Part shown: positions 26,074 to 36,371 of the stretch, piece by piece
How the letters are laid out: every line of letters begins with the position of its first letter
Position numbering within the stretch: the stretch's first letter is position 1
From: Aureispira sp. CCB-QB1
Lineage (GTDB): Bacteria; Bacteroidota; Bacteroidia; Chitinophagales; Saprospiraceae
Reading direction: 5' to 3'
DNA length: 64,000 nt
Assembly (NCBI GenBank): GCA_945870185.1
Contig: CAMBRK010000011.1
Coordinates: forward strand, 1-64,000
The notes under the pieces: model-generated
Databases searched by the model: none
What the model saw: only the letters and a program-made list of their open reading frames with translations
What the model was told of the DNA's origin: nothing
Position numbers and translations under genes: made by a program

Positions 26074-27021
26074 TTATTTTTGATGACTTATAATACTATT
26101 TAACAAATCTACTGTATAACTGAAATTATATTTTACATAAGGCCACCATCCTTCATCCTTTTCAAAAGTTGATTGTATCTCATATCCTTTCGTATAATCT
26201 GCAAGCGCTTCTTCCCATTCATTAAAGAAATGCATTATTAGAAATGCTCTATTTTCGTAAGCATTATAATTATTTGGGTTTGCATTAATTGCATTAGTAA
26301 AATCCTCTCTTGCTCCGTCCCAATCTTCGTTTCCTTGCCTATGTTCTCCCCTTTTTAAAAATGCTCTATCTTGATTTGGATCCAATTCTATAACTTTAGA
26401 ATAATTAGAAATTGCCCCCTCAGGATCCTTTAATTCACTCTTTACATTTCCTAGCCAATAATAAGCATTAGCGATATTTGGACAAATTTCTAAAACTTTG
26501 GAAAAATCATCACTTGCTAATTCATATTCTTTATTTTGAAAATATGCAAATCCTCTCCAAAAATATGCAGCAATAGATTTAGGGTAAATAGTTATTGCCC
26601 TAGAAAAGTCTTCAATATTTATTTTGCCAAATTGAGTAATATTCCATCCATGGTATTCATCAAATACAATATTAGTGTCTCTGCTCGCTACACCCTTCAG
26701 TATATAAGCTAAATAATTATTTGGATCTATACAAATTATTGAATTTACAATATCGTCAGCACTTTTTTTTAAAACTTTATTAAAGTTAAACAAACGTTCA
26801 TCACACAAAATACTTTCATCACCTTTTTCAAACATGTGATAAAAATTTATACCTTCAGTTACCTTGTACTTATTATTCAACAAACAAAATGCCGTATTAA
26901 ATAACTGCTCAATATTATCCATCATTAAATCTTGAGTAAGACCAATCAGACTATCTACCTTTTTTATCTCAGGTAGAGATGATGGGCTTGGGATTAAGTT
27001 TTTAGGGAAATCATCGCTCAT
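26074..27021 (-). CDS. TPR-repeat protein (315 aa)
   Basis: At least four tetratricopeptide units are visible from about residue 130 to 280: AAYFWRGFAYFQNKEYELA, ANAYYWLGNVKSELKDPEGA with AISNYSKVIELDPN, AFLKRGEHRQGNEDWDGARE, and AYENRAFLIMHFFNEWEEAL. TPRs are protein-binding scaffolds. The first 100 aa are not TPR and could bind a partner. It is 13 bp from the HEPN gene, so the two are probably co-translated partners, with the scaffold possibly controlling the HEPN protein. There is no signal peptide. It is part of the long minus-strand run. Confidence 0.85.
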   Translation of the reverse strand: MSDDFPKNLIPSPSSLPEIKKVDSLIGLTQDLMMDNIEQLFNTAFCLLNNKYKVTEGINFYHMFEKGDESILCDERLFNFNKVLKKSADDIVNSIICIDPNNYLAYILKGVASRDTNIVFDEYHGWNITQFGKINIEDFSRAITIYPKSIAAYFWRGFAYFQNKEYELASDDFSKVLEICPNIANAYYWLGNVKSELKDPEGAISNYSKVIELDPNQDRAFLKRGEHRQGNEDWDGAREDFTNAINANPNNYNAYENRAFLIMHFFNEWEEALADYTKGYEIQSTFEKDEGWWPYVKYNFSYTVDLLNSIISHQK

Positions 27022-27034
27022 ATACCTTGATATT

Positions 27035-27634
27035 TTAAGCTATTTTAATAATATTTTCTAATTTAGCAATATATGTTAGCCACAAAGGACTATTTATGTC
27101 TTCTATTTTTAATCTTTCGGAAAAATCCTTGATTTCATGTTTTAAGTTCTGCGAAAACTGATATGCATCTATTGTTTTAGTAGCTGTATCGAATAAGAGA
27201 CCATCTCTTCTTATTTTCCATCCATTTCTAGTCTCACCAACATGAAGAATACCACATCTGACATTCTTAAAGAAGTCTTTTGAAAGTCCATTGTGGCTAA
27301 ATTCACTAAGTCTTTTTGCGGTTGTAAAAAACAAGCCGAAACATCTTTCGCTTTTGTCTTTAGTATCCATAAATCCAGAAACACTAAAGGAGATATAGGT
27401 TTCTATTAGCAAACAGCAATTTGCCATTAGGGAAAATCCATTTTTGTAGGACTTTTTATAGACTTCACTCTCAAAATCGAAGGGTTTTAGATATCTCCCA
27501 TATAACCTGATATAGATGAAGTGTGCAAGGTTTTCTTTATATTTTTCCATATCTTTTATCCAACCTTCCACATCTCGTACTGTGATATCTTTTTGATTAT
27601 CATCAGTGGCTAAGATTATATCATTTTTATTCAT
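27035..27634 (-). CDS. HEPN-like protein with Rx4H motif
   Basis: This 199-aa helical protein has a segment GFSLMANCCLLIETYISFSV and, at residues 126-131, R-C-G-I-L-H inside FFKNVRCGILHVGETRNGW. This is an Rx4H motif of the kind that forms the active site of HEPN ribonucleases. The fold prediction is from pattern only. HEPN proteins cleave RNA in many toxin and abortive-infection systems. It lies between two TPR-protein genes (38 and 13 bp gaps), which suggests a HEPN effector held by TPR scaffolds. It could also be a non-catalytic member. Confidence 0.65.
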   Translation of the reverse strand: MNKNDIILATDDNQKDITVRDVEGWIKDMEKYKENLAHFIYIRLYGRYLKPFDFESEVYKKSYKNGFSLMANCCLLIETYISFSVSGFMDTKDKSERCFGLFFTTAKRLSEFSHNGLSKDFFKNVRCGILHVGETRNGWKIRRDGLLFDTATKTIDAYQFSQNLKHEIKDFSERLKIEDINSPLWLTYIAKLENIIKIA

Positions 27635-27672
27635 TTTATTAAATTTACTATTTTTGAATATTTTCTTTTCTT

Positions 27673-29172
27673 CTATCGCCCACTCCAGTCAGAAACATCA
27701 TCAATATCACCGTCATAATCGTCATAATCTCCTAATTGCCCATCACTAAGGGCATCAAAAGTATCTCTTTTGTATTGTTTTGGGTCGTCTTCTGAATAAT
27801 CTATAACACGATATGGCTGATTTTCAATTGTTTTTAATTTCCATTTTTCAATAATATGTAATTTTATTAAATTTGCTGCTAGGGCATATTTATACAATTT
27901 ATTTGTAATTAACCGCTTATCATAGAATAATGACTTAGCCAAAATAAAATGAACATTTGAAGTTACACCTCCAAAAATATAATTAGGATCGGAAGCAATA
28001 ATATCCGAAATAACTGATCCCTTATATTTTCCACTATCCAAAACACTATTAGAATAAAATATCTTAAAATCTTCAGATTCCAATATATCTCTTGAATCTA
28101 AATTATAAAAAATTTCTGGGCACGAAAGATAGTGGCTCATGGGAAAATTTTTCAGTGCACTTACACTCCAATATAGCTGGTTACTTATGTTGATAGGATC
28201 AACTTTGGCGTTGAAATAATTATTAATATCTTGTTCTGTTAACTCTATATCGTTCTCAATACATACTTCATATTTTCTTTGAGCACGTCCTTTAGAGCCA
28301 TTTATAAAAGCTGTCCTTGCATCACTTAATGCAGTTTTAATTTCCATTTTTTCACAATAAGCTAGTAGTTCTTTTGCATACTCATGTGCCGGATCTATGT
28401 TAAGGCAATATCTAAGTTGTCGAATTGATTCATCATAATTTTTGCTGTAACTATGAAAAATACCTTGGTATAAACATTGATTTAATGAACTCAAATGCTT
28501 GTACCCTATAGAATATATACTTTCAGCTTCTGAATATTTTTTCTCACCAATTAAAGATCGCATTAAGGCGATATACCCTCTTTCAGTTTTTTCTATTTCA
28601 ATATTCTTTTTAAAATCTTCACTTGCAGAATTGTAATCTTTTAAATTGAAACTAATAATCCCTCTATTTAAATATGCACAAGCGAAGCTATTGTTTAATC
28701 TTATTGCAACATTGTAATAGTGTTTAGCTAGTTCTGAACCAATTCCGTCTTCATCCAAAATATCAGCTAGTCTTTTGTAGTACCGTGCCGATGTTTTTAA
28801 AATTATTGCATTCTTCGCATCGTCTTCTCTGTTTGGGTTTATTTCCTTTTTAATATAGGATCTGAAATGATATGCAAAATCATTTGTTTTATCATTTTGA
28901 ATGACTGACGATAAAACTTCATATGCTTTTTCTTGCAACTTGATTTTGTCATAGTAAAATCCTTTAACAACTCTATATGTTAAATTATCACTTTTAAATT
29001 CATCCATAAATTGCATTTGTTTTTCAAATTCATTATCACTTTGGCCTTGTAAAAAACAATTACAATCATACTTATTAAACAAATCGAGTATAGCTTCACA
29101 AAATTCAATGACTTTTCCTTCTTCAATGAATGAATTTGCTTTCCTAAAAATATTTCTAAACCTATCGTCCAT
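27673..29172 (-). CDS. TPR-repeat protein (499 aa)
   Basis: TPR-like helical pairs run through about residues 60-280: YRVVKGFYYDKIKLQEKAYE, ACAYLNRGIISFNLKDYNSA, and SLNQCLYQGIFHSYSKNYDE with IRQLRYCLNIDPAHEYA. The C-terminal half is non-repetitive, ends in an Asp/Tyr-rich acidic tail (DYDDYDGDIDDVSDWSGR) and has no recognised domain. It is cytosolic. It sits 35 bp after the metallopeptidase gene and 38 bp before the HEPN gene; it may carry the sensing role in a peptidase-TPR-HEPN group. Function inferred from context only. Confidence 0.8.
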   Translation of the reverse strand: MDDRFRNIFRKANSFIEEGKVIEFCEAILDLFNKYDCNCFLQGQSDNEFEKQMQFMDEFKSDNLTYRVVKGFYYDKIKLQEKAYEVLSSVIQNDKTNDFAYHFRSYIKKEINPNREDDAKNAIILKTSARYYKRLADILDEDGIGSELAKHYYNVAIRLNNSFACAYLNRGIISFNLKDYNSASEDFKKNIEIEKTERGYIALMRSLIGEKKYSEAESIYSIGYKHLSSLNQCLYQGIFHSYSKNYDESIRQLRYCLNIDPAHEYAKELLAYCEKMEIKTALSDARTAFINGSKGRAQRKYEVCIENDIELTEQDINNYFNAKVDPINISNQLYWSVSALKNFPMSHYLSCPEIFYNLDSRDILESEDFKIFYSNSVLDSGKYKGSVISDIIASDPNYIFGGVTSNVHFILAKSLFYDKRLITNKLYKYALAANLIKLHIIEKWKLKTIENQPYRVIDYSEDDPKQYKRDTFDALSDGQLGDYDDYDGDIDDVSDWSGR

Positions 29173-29207
29173 AAATATTACAACTTTAAAATTTTATAAT
29201 TCCCTAA

Positions 29208-30239
29208 TTACTTAATCCTTCCATTATACTTCTCCACCGCTAATCCATCCGTTTCCAAAGCCATTGCTTTCAATACATTAACATATTCCAGAATTTCCTT
29301 TTGATTAGCCTCCCATATCTCAAAAAAACGGCTAAACTCATCCCCATTTTTAAAAACTACTCCTCTAGGATGAGCATCATTTATTACTCTTTCAGTCAGT
29401 ATAAATCCATTCCTGAATACTGAATTTGCATCAATGTCAAATCCACCTTTATTCCCGCTCTTAAAAGCATCAACAATGGTATTCATGATATATGTTGCTC
29501 TTATTGAAGGATGAGGGTGAGAACATGAATTAGTATAAAATGCATCATGCCTTCCTTGAAAAATAAGATAATTGATAAATATGGCACCAACACCAGTTGA
29601 TAACAACATTTCTGCCACTTCTTTTTTGTAGTATGCTTGTTTTAATTTGCCTTCCAGCGATTCCATCCATTGATTTATATGATTAGCAATTTGTATGGCT
29701 GCATATTGATCAGCATCATATTCCATTAGATGAACTTCTTGTGAATAGCTACCACAATTGACCATTTCAGAAAAATGTGAAATACCTCTTAAGTCATCTT
29801 GTATGATATGCCCTAACTCATGAAAGAAAGTAAACATTTGACAATACTTATACATCTTTTCTAAAAAACCTTCTTGACCCACTTTGTCTAAAATGTGAAA
29901 TGATTCAAGTTCACCTTTCATAAGAGTTTTATAATCAACTCCGCTAAATAATTCACTCATCTGAATAATAGTACCTGCGTTGATACCTATTAATGAATTA
30001 CTTTTCCATGCGAATGCATTAATATTTCCGTTATGAATGAAAGCCAATAAAGTAGGTGTAAATCCATACTTCTTTTCTGCTCTATTTATATATTCTTGAT
30101 AAGACTGAAATGGTTCTTCAAATAAAAATTCAATTTTCATGCCATAAAACGCATCATAATATTGAATCTTTTGCCCATTTTTATCTACAAGACCCAAACT
30201 GTTCAGATACTCCACCTGCTTTAAATAATCATATCCCAT
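29208..30239 (-). CDS. Zinc metallopeptidase-like protein (HELGH)
   Basis: This 343-aa soluble protein has the zinc motif HELGH at residues 140-144 (MFTFFHELGHIIQD) and a downstream EYDADQYAA at 173-181, the pattern of gluzincin M48/M78-like peptidases in which the E of ExxxD is the third zinc ligand. No membrane segment is seen, unlike HtpX-type M48. It starts 6 bp after the PP2C stop and precedes the TPR gene. A protease placed next to kinase/phosphatase and TPR genes could act on a regulator or activate an effector by cleavage. Substrate unknown. Confidence 0.8.
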   Translation of the reverse strand: MGYDYLKQVEYLNSLGLVDKNGQKIQYYDAFYGMKIEFLFEEPFQSYQEYINRAEKKYGFTPTLLAFIHNGNINAFAWKSNSLIGINAGTIIQMSELFSGVDYKTLMKGELESFHILDKVGQEGFLEKMYKYCQMFTFFHELGHIIQDDLRGISHFSEMVNCGSYSQEVHLMEYDADQYAAIQIANHINQWMESLEGKLKQAYYKKEVAEMLLSTGVGAIFINYLIFQGRHDAFYTNSCSHPHPSIRATYIMNTIVDAFKSGNKGGFDIDANSVFRNGFILTERVINDAHPRGVVFKNGDEFSRFFEIWEANQKEILEYVNVLKAMALETDGLAVEKYNGRIK

Positions 30240-30245
30240 TTTACT

Positions 30246-30956
30246 TTATTTTAAATAATTCACCCAAACCCCACTATAATTATCCCTACCCTCAACCTCC
30301 ACCAGCTCCTTAATCCTATTAATCCCATCTTCAATGTTATCAGAAGAATACAAACATTCATGAATGCTATATGCATCCATGACATCCGTGATGCCATCTG
30401 TACACGCCATCAGAATGTCTCCACAGGCTATTGGACCAAAGTGTTCAAAGCCAATGATGGCGTCTTTCACTGTTCCATGGATAGATCTAGTTACCACATG
30501 CCTATATTTTTCTATTCTCTCAGCTGAAGCAACAGAACCATGTTCTCCCATTTCTGATATAAGTGTGTGATCCCTGGACTCAAAGATTATTTCACCAGCT
30601 CTGAAATGGATAATCTTGACATCTCCAACCCAGAAACAACAACTTTCATTCTCAGATATAACAATACCACCGATAGTGGTACCCATCTTAATGCCGTGGT
30701 CACTTTGATACTGCCGAACAGCAAGATTAGACTTATTCACAGCTTTCTGTATGGCATCTTGATTGATCACACTCTGTGATGAGAGATAGGTACATATACT
30801 CTCACATACCATTTTTGAAGCAATGTCACCACCATCATATCCTCCCATGCCATCAGCAACAAGAATCAGATCAGTATTTTGTCCGATTTTTTCAATCATT
30901 ACAAAATCTTGATTTGTCTTCCTGCGACCTTTCTCTGTAAATGAAGTTATCTTCAT
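30246..30956 (-). CDS. PP2C-family Ser/Thr protein phosphatase
   Basis: This compact 236-aa PP2C has its metal-binding motifs present: RRKTNQDFVMI, VADGMGGYDGGDIAS, CCFWVGDVKIIHFRAGE, and ACTDGITDVMD, plus a final D-N pair in RDNYSGVWV. PP2C enzymes remove phosphate from Ser/Thr using two metal ions. The gene start overlaps the mad8 stop by 4 bp (ATGA), so it is translationally coupled to the defence operon. The obvious partner is the kinase Mad6 about 7-11 kb upstream: the phosphatase may hold that pathway off or reset it. Cytosolic. Confidence 0.9.
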   Translation of the reverse strand: MKITSFTEKGRRKTNQDFVMIEKIGQNTDLILVADGMGGYDGGDIASKMVCESICTYLSSQSVINQDAIQKAVNKSNLAVRQYQSDHGIKMGTTIGGIVISENESCCFWVGDVKIIHFRAGEIIFESRDHTLISEMGEHGSVASAERIEKYRHVVTRSIHGTVKDAIIGFEHFGPIACGDILMACTDGITDVMDAYSIHECLYSSDNIEDGINRIKELVEVEGRDNYSGVWVNYLK

Positions 30957-33900
30957 ATGTTACCAGTTGCTTTTACGGTGCTTCCACCATGTTGTGTTAC
31001 TCTAGGCCGTGTTGATATTTTAATTGGTTTTGTGGTGATGCCCTTGTCTGTTGCTTTTGTAGCCCATAGAAAGCCTTCACCGGGCAGCAGTGCGCTCATA
31101 TCTGCTGGCGTTAAAACCGCCAACTGTGTGATGGACTTTTGAATGTGTTTAAGCCATTGTGGACTATTAAATTTATGCAACAGAACTATCGAACTCAGTT
31201 CTATGATTTCATTGGGCAGACTTGGTGGATCCTGACTCGCTATCATAATGCTCACACCTTTATGTCTCATTTCTCGTATGGCTGTTACTATGTTTCCTGT
31301 CAGGTCTTTGTTATCCATATATTTATGTGCTTCATCAAACACTATAAACTTATTGAAGTGATTTCCTTCATCGCCCTTCACTCCAGAAAAGATATTCAGC
31401 ATGATCACAAACAAACCCAAAGCTTCATCCTTCACTATAAATTCATCCCTGAGATCTACAATAATCAGCCTACCGGGTTTAAGAGTATCTTTTAGGGATA
31501 AACTATCATCAATATATTCCCTTGCAAAGCTCAGTTTCTGCCTAGCCAATGCCTTTTGTGCATTTGACAGCAGCACAGTACTTTCCACAGCTTCTGTGAT
31601 ACCCATTAGATTCAAATTCTGCCTTTGCTCCTTCATGATGGCCTTTAGTTGCTTGATATAGGCACTATCGTTCCCTACAGCACCTAATAAAAACAACCAA
31701 TCCTGCACATTCAATTCTTGTGAATTAAAGGATATTGGCATCACCTGTATAGATGGAAACTCGGCCATTCTTTCATCCATTTTATCTCTTGGCGTGAGAA
31801 GGATCACATCTTCTATATGATCTGGATTTGCCCCATATCTTTCTTTCAGCTTTTTCAGCTCACCATCATTGCTATTCGGTGATATCATGGATGTAAACTC
31901 TGGTTCATAATCCATACTTTCGCTATAATGGAAGATGACACCTGCCAGTGGTGCAGGCAGCTGATTAATGTGGCTAAATTCCTTGAGTACCATTTCACTT
32001 ATGGTACCTATGGTATAGGACTTACCACCACCTTGCACGCCAAACAAACTGATAGTATTGGTTTCACTCAGGTCTATAGCTATTTTTTTATGCTGAACGG
32101 TTTCTCCGAGCAATCCATATTGTTCTGATGGTGAACTTTTACCCACCAGTATATCAAACTCAGGAGAGACATGATCACCATTTTTTGCTACTACTGGCTT
32201 AGGTTGTCCATCATCTGTCTTGTTTTCAGATGTTGGTTTTTTATCATCATTTCTTTTAGAATCTATATCATCATTTCCGTTATGGTCAGTATTGTCTTTT
32301 GGGGTTACACCTTTGGTCTCAACATCTTCCGCTTCGACAGCCATCTTACTTTTCAGTTTATGTATAAATGGTTTCAAAGCATTTCCTGCGCCTAGCACTT
32401 CTTTAAGTTCAGTATCAAAACCTGTATCTTCCAGCCTTTTGGTATTGAGATCAGAATCAGGATCAAGTATCTCTTCTATGAGCTTATGGCCAAAGGTAAA
32501 ATATATGAGATCACTGTCAGCTATTTCTTTGTGGTGTCTTTTGGTAGCCGAAAAATCGAACACCAAGCCTATTTGATTAAATTTTATGGTAAATCCTTTG
32601 TCCAGGTCTTGTAAAAATTCTGAATAAGTAGCGTAAGCATTATCACTTAGATATGCATACCTGTATCCTCTTTCCATGTAAAAGGATAGCAATAATTTGA
32701 GCTCTTTATTCTTAATCTCTCTGTCTAATCTATCATAAGACATTTGATAACTAGGATCAAAATGCATTCTGATGGCTTCGATGGTGTTTTGGATTTGTTC
32801 CTTCATCTTTGCTTTCAGGTCTTCCTTTTCACCAGCACCAATGGATTTCCTGCATTTGATTTCAAGCACAGTGATCAATATTTCTCTCTTTTCTGGTTGG
32901 ATAGATATCAATAAATTATCAGCTCTACTCTTACTTTCCGTGGTGAGATTTTCAAACAAATTTTGATGAAGGTCAATAGGAATCAAGAAGGAATCCTTCA
33001 AAAATCCTTTTTTTTCCAATACTCTTTTGGTAAATGCAGACCCAATCACTTCAAAAGCTTTATTCTTAGACGAATTGAGTTGAAGTACCAATGAGCTACT
33101 CACCGCCCTAAGATCTTCTAATAAGATTTTTATTTTTTTCTCATCGTCAGGATTGTAAATATCCAAATCAAAAGCTTCAAAATGTGGTCCCAGCAGTCCA
33201 AGGACTTCTGAAGTAGGGCGAGTGGTTAAGTAGGACGAAATTCCAGTCAATTCTTCACCAGGTACATAATCTAGCAAAAATGGGATATTGCCATCTTTAG
33301 TTGGTTGATCAAATATTTCAGGACCAAGGTTTTTATCAAATGTGACCACCCAGTCAGAATAATCATGCAAATGAGCTATGAGTACTTTGTCCTTTTCATT
33401 TAGGATCAATTGTGTGGCAGGTATCGATACGGTATATCTAGATGCCAAAGCTCCACTTACAAAAGTTTGAATATTGTCAAAAATGGTAATTCCAGTTTTG
33501 CCACTACCAGAATATTTATGAAACAAATCATTACCTTGGATGAATCTATTCCATTTCATAGTATCTCCCTGTTCTTCTACCAATACGGTAGAATCCGAAA
33601 TGGCACCATTAAGATAGAAGTTCCTATTTTTCAGAATTGGTTTTACAAGTTCTATTTGAACTGGAAATGGGCTTACCATAAAACTCATATGTGCTGTAAA
33701 CCTACTCGGATATTTCATGTAGTCAGACATATTATTGATAGAAAACCGAAGCTTTGGAAACAGCCGGTTATTGGATGGCTGCGAAAACGCCTCAGCTTCC
33801 TCAGAGATATTTGAATCAGGATTCAAAAGCGTTCTTAGAGCTTCACCATGTTCTATGATTCTATCTGTGCCCCTAAATATCCTTATTTCATATTTGACAT

Positions 33901-36364
33901 CCTTAAATGCACTATCTTTTTCAAGCTCTACAAAAGCATCTGCAAATACATGGGTATCACCAGAATTAATAAGATTCAAAATTAACTTATCTGTATATGG
34001 GTGCTGAATTAGATAGTTTTTAATATGTCTTACCACCAAATTTTTGCTAATATCATTTTCAACATAACTATCTCTGGTAATATTAAATAGTGTCCTGAAA
34101 TAATGTTTTAATTGTCTGGTGATGGATGTCATGCCCTGACTGTTTTCATCAGTCAAAGTATTTAAATACAAGCCCCATCCATAAGCAAGTTCCCCTGTAT
34201 AATGAAAATCCTTAAAGGTCGCTGGCTCTACCAATACCAAAGGATTGTTTTCAGGAGACAAAGATCCACTGAATAAATGTTCAAGATTGTTTGTCCATGT
34301 TTTTCTGTAGCCATCATATTCTCTCGTCTTTTGTTCCCATGAAGAAAATATTTCTGACAATTGCAAATGCCATGCAAGCCTTAAAGGGTGCAATGGACAT
34401 AAAAGTATGGCTTCGACTGGCTTTCCATCAGGCAGTTTCGTCCTAATCCTGGCAACATCTAAAATTTGAAGCTCTGTCAAAAACTGCTGCAACTTTGCCT
34501 TCTCATCATCCGATAGCCCATCATCTGAGATTTGCTTTTTAAGATCCGATGTCCAAGTAGCATATTTGTCCAGATATTGTTTGACCTTAGGTTTAAGGTT
34601 GTAAAAGTCACATGTCTCAAAAACCCCATTTTTGCTTGTATTACTTTCCTGTATCTGCTTAAAGATATCTTTCCGCAACTTTTGGATAGGATTCGGGACC
34701 AGATTATTCATCTCACTGGCCACAAACTGTATGGATTCAAAATTTAAGGCGGTGGAGTTGTTCTGAAGGACGGCTCGGACATGACCAAATGAATCACCAT
34801 TTTTTAAGAATTCATTTTCAATAGCCCTTAACTTAGATGACAAATTTATTTGGTAATTATGTCTGCCCCCATAATTTACATGAAAAGTAGATGTATGTTT
34901 TGCTTTTTCATCATTCAGCCAGATATTGGATGCATCCGTGGCTACAGGATTGGCATCTGCATGTCCGAATTTCACTAAATCACTCTTAAACATATGATAT
35001 GCTTGCAGAATATTATTTAGTTTATGTTTTCTGTCCGTTTCTTCTTTGTCATTCGCATCCTCTATGACAAAATCAAAATCATCAGTATCACAAGTCAGCT
35101 TATAATTAAAGCTCGATCTTTGCAGCTCTGGGTTTTTGGCCTTTTGCTCCTCCCATGCACTTTGTACCCTTTGATCCTTAAAATCATCTTCATAATTCAG
35201 GACATTGCCTTTATCATCTTCGGCCAGAATTTTAAAAAAATAAGAACCTTCCTCTATCTCAGCAGTATTTAATAATATACTGACCTCTCTATATGGTCTG
35301 TCGGCATTTGTATTTTTTAGTTTTTTAATTAACCGAAATTCAGTGCCGGAACCGCCATCCACATTCATTAAAATCACTTTGTAGTATTTTAATTCCGAAA
35401 TGTCTTTCGGATGTGGGAAGGTACTAAATTTTACTTTTATCTTACAAGGCCTATTGTCATCAGCTCGTACAACATTCTTACCTTCTATGACTTTTAAATC
35501 TGGAGATATAATCTCTTCAGCACGTAATTTGATGTGTTTAAAATTTAAATCAGGTATCACCCATGTTGAAAAGTTTAAATGCGCATAATTCCTATAAATG
35601 GTTTCGCCGATGTCATACCCAGATTTTAATCCATTATTCTCTTTGATAAATTCTACCAATTGTTTCTGAATGGTATCCTTCTGTAGTGGCAACTCATTAA
35701 TTCTATCGTACAATGGTTTATTAAACGAACTCAGTAGCTCCATACTGGTGAGATTAAAATTAAGCCTATGCCTAATTTTTTCTTCTTCTTTGAGCAGGTT
35801 AGCATCAGGGAGTAGCTCTAAGTGATACAAAAAATTGCCTATTTGTTCTTTATCTATTTTAGCGTCATACAGGGCTATTAAGTATTTTATGACATTGGTA
35901 GTAGAAGTTTTATCACTCCCCAAATATCCTAATATATCGTCTTTGATTATCTTTTGAAATTCTCCAGGTATAGATGCTAATAACTTTGATTTTAGTTTGA
36001 GCTCTATGCCTTCCAGCTTGATTTCTTTAAATGTGGCATTGCCATAAGAATCTTCAGCTGCGGTCCGGCTGTTAGAAGGTATAAGTACCAATATGGGTTT
36101 GGACTCCTGATTTCTTAGTTCAATTAATTTTGTGGCAGTTATATATCTATCATCATTATTGTATTCTTCGGCAACAATAAAAGCATCTATATGTCGATAT
36201 TTGGATGATAGATTTTCCCAAAGATACTCCATCTCTGGAGTACCCAATCCACCTATTTTCATACAATGCCCGGGTAAAGCATTCCGAAAATCACCATCAT
36301 ATTCTTCTATGATCGTTTGGATAATATATGTATAATAAGGGTTCATATTCTTTAAATCTTTCAT
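30953..36364 (-). CDS. mad8: Mad8-like protein: large HerA/FtsK-type ATPase
   Basis: This 1803-aa protein has a HerA-like P-loop domain in its C-terminal 400 aa: Walker A at 1442-1451 (GVQGGGKSYT) and Walker B at about 1672-1681 (KFIVFDEAHK), followed by MRHKGVSIMIASQD, a HerA signature. An E-x-K motif (ITVLEIKCRKS, E1168/K1170) with an upstream Asp (D1149) could be a PD-(D/E)XK nuclease core. The N-terminal 1000 aa show no recognised domain. Size, ATPase type and place after Mad6 and Mad7 match the MADS component Mad8; the family name is from memory. Likely a DNA-translocating nuclease of the defence complex. It is followed by the PP2C gene with a 4-bp overlap. Confidence 0.8.
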   Translation of the reverse strand: MKDLKNMNPYYTYIIQTIIEEYDGDFRNALPGHCMKIGGLGTPEMEYLWENLSSKYRHIDAFIVAEEYNNDDRYITATKLIELRNQESKPILVLIPSNSRTAAEDSYGNATFKEIKLEGIELKLKSKLLASIPGEFQKIIKDDILGYLGSDKTSTTNVIKYLIALYDAKIDKEQIGNFLYHLELLPDANLLKEEEKIRHRLNFNLTSMELLSSFNKPLYDRINELPLQKDTIQKQLVEFIKENNGLKSGYDIGETIYRNYAHLNFSTWVIPDLNFKHIKLRAEEIISPDLKVIEGKNVVRADDNRPCKIKVKFSTFPHPKDISELKYYKVILMNVDGGSGTEFRLIKKLKNTNADRPYREVSILLNTAEIEEGSYFFKILAEDDKGNVLNYEDDFKDQRVQSAWEEQKAKNPELQRSSFNYKLTCDTDDFDFVIEDANDKEETDRKHKLNNILQAYHMFKSDLVKFGHADANPVATDASNIWLNDEKAKHTSTFHVNYGGRHNYQINLSSKLRAIENEFLKNGDSFGHVRAVLQNNSTALNFESIQFVASEMNNLVPNPIQKLRKDIFKQIQESNTSKNGVFETCDFYNLKPKVKQYLDKYATWTSDLKKQISDDGLSDDEKAKLQQFLTELQILDVARIRTKLPDGKPVEAILLCPLHPLRLAWHLQLSEIFSSWEQKTREYDGYRKTWTNNLEHLFSGSLSPENNPLVLVEPATFKDFHYTGELAYGWGLYLNTLTDENSQGMTSITRQLKHYFRTLFNITRDSYVENDISKNLVVRHIKNYLIQHPYTDKLILNLINSGDTHVFADAFVELEKDSAFKDVKYEIRIFRGTDRIIEHGEALRTLLNPDSNISEEAEAFSQPSNNRLFPKLRFSINNMSDYMKYPSRFTAHMSFMVSPFPVQIELVKPILKNRNFYLNGAISDSTVLVEEQGDTMKWNRFIQGNDLFHKYSGSGKTGITIFDNIQTFVSGALASRYTVSIPATQLILNEKDKVLIAHLHDYSDWVVTFDKNLGPEIFDQPTKDGNIPFLLDYVPGEELTGISSYLTTRPTSEVLGLLGPHFEAFDLDIYNPDDEKKIKILLEDLRAVSSSLVLQLNSSKNKAFEVIGSAFTKRVLEKKGFLKDSFLIPIDLHQNLFENLTTESKSRADNLLISIQPEKREILITVLEIKCRKSIGAGEKEDLKAKMKEQIQNTIEAIRMHFDPSYQMSYDRLDREIKNKELKLLLSFYMERGYRYAYLSDNAYATYSEFLQDLDKGFTIKFNQIGLVFDFSATKRHHKEIADSDLIYFTFGHKLIEEILDPDSDLNTKRLEDTGFDTELKEVLGAGNALKPFIHKLKSKMAVEAEDVETKGVTPKDNTDHNGNDDIDSKRNDDKKPTSENKTDDGQPKPVVAKNGDHVSPEFDILVGKSSPSEQYGLLGETVQHKKIAIDLSETNTISLFGVQGGGKSYTIGTISEMVLKEFSHINQLPAPLAGVIFHYSESMDYEPEFTSMISPNSNDGELKKLKERYGANPDHIEDVILLTPRDKMDERMAEFPSIQVMPISFNSQELNVQDWLFLLGAVGNDSAYIKQLKAIMKEQRQNLNLMGITEAVESTVLLSNAQKALARQKLSFAREYIDDSLSLKDTLKPGRLIIVDLRDEFIVKDEALGLFVIMLNIFSGVKGDEGNHFNKFIVFDEAHKYMDNKDLTGNIVTAIREMRHKGVSIMIASQDPPSLPNEIIELSSIVLLHKFNSPQWLKHIQKSITQLAVLTPADMSALLPGEGFLWATKATDKGITTKPIKISTRPRVTQHGGSTVKATGNI

Positions 36365-36371
36365 TTTAAAA

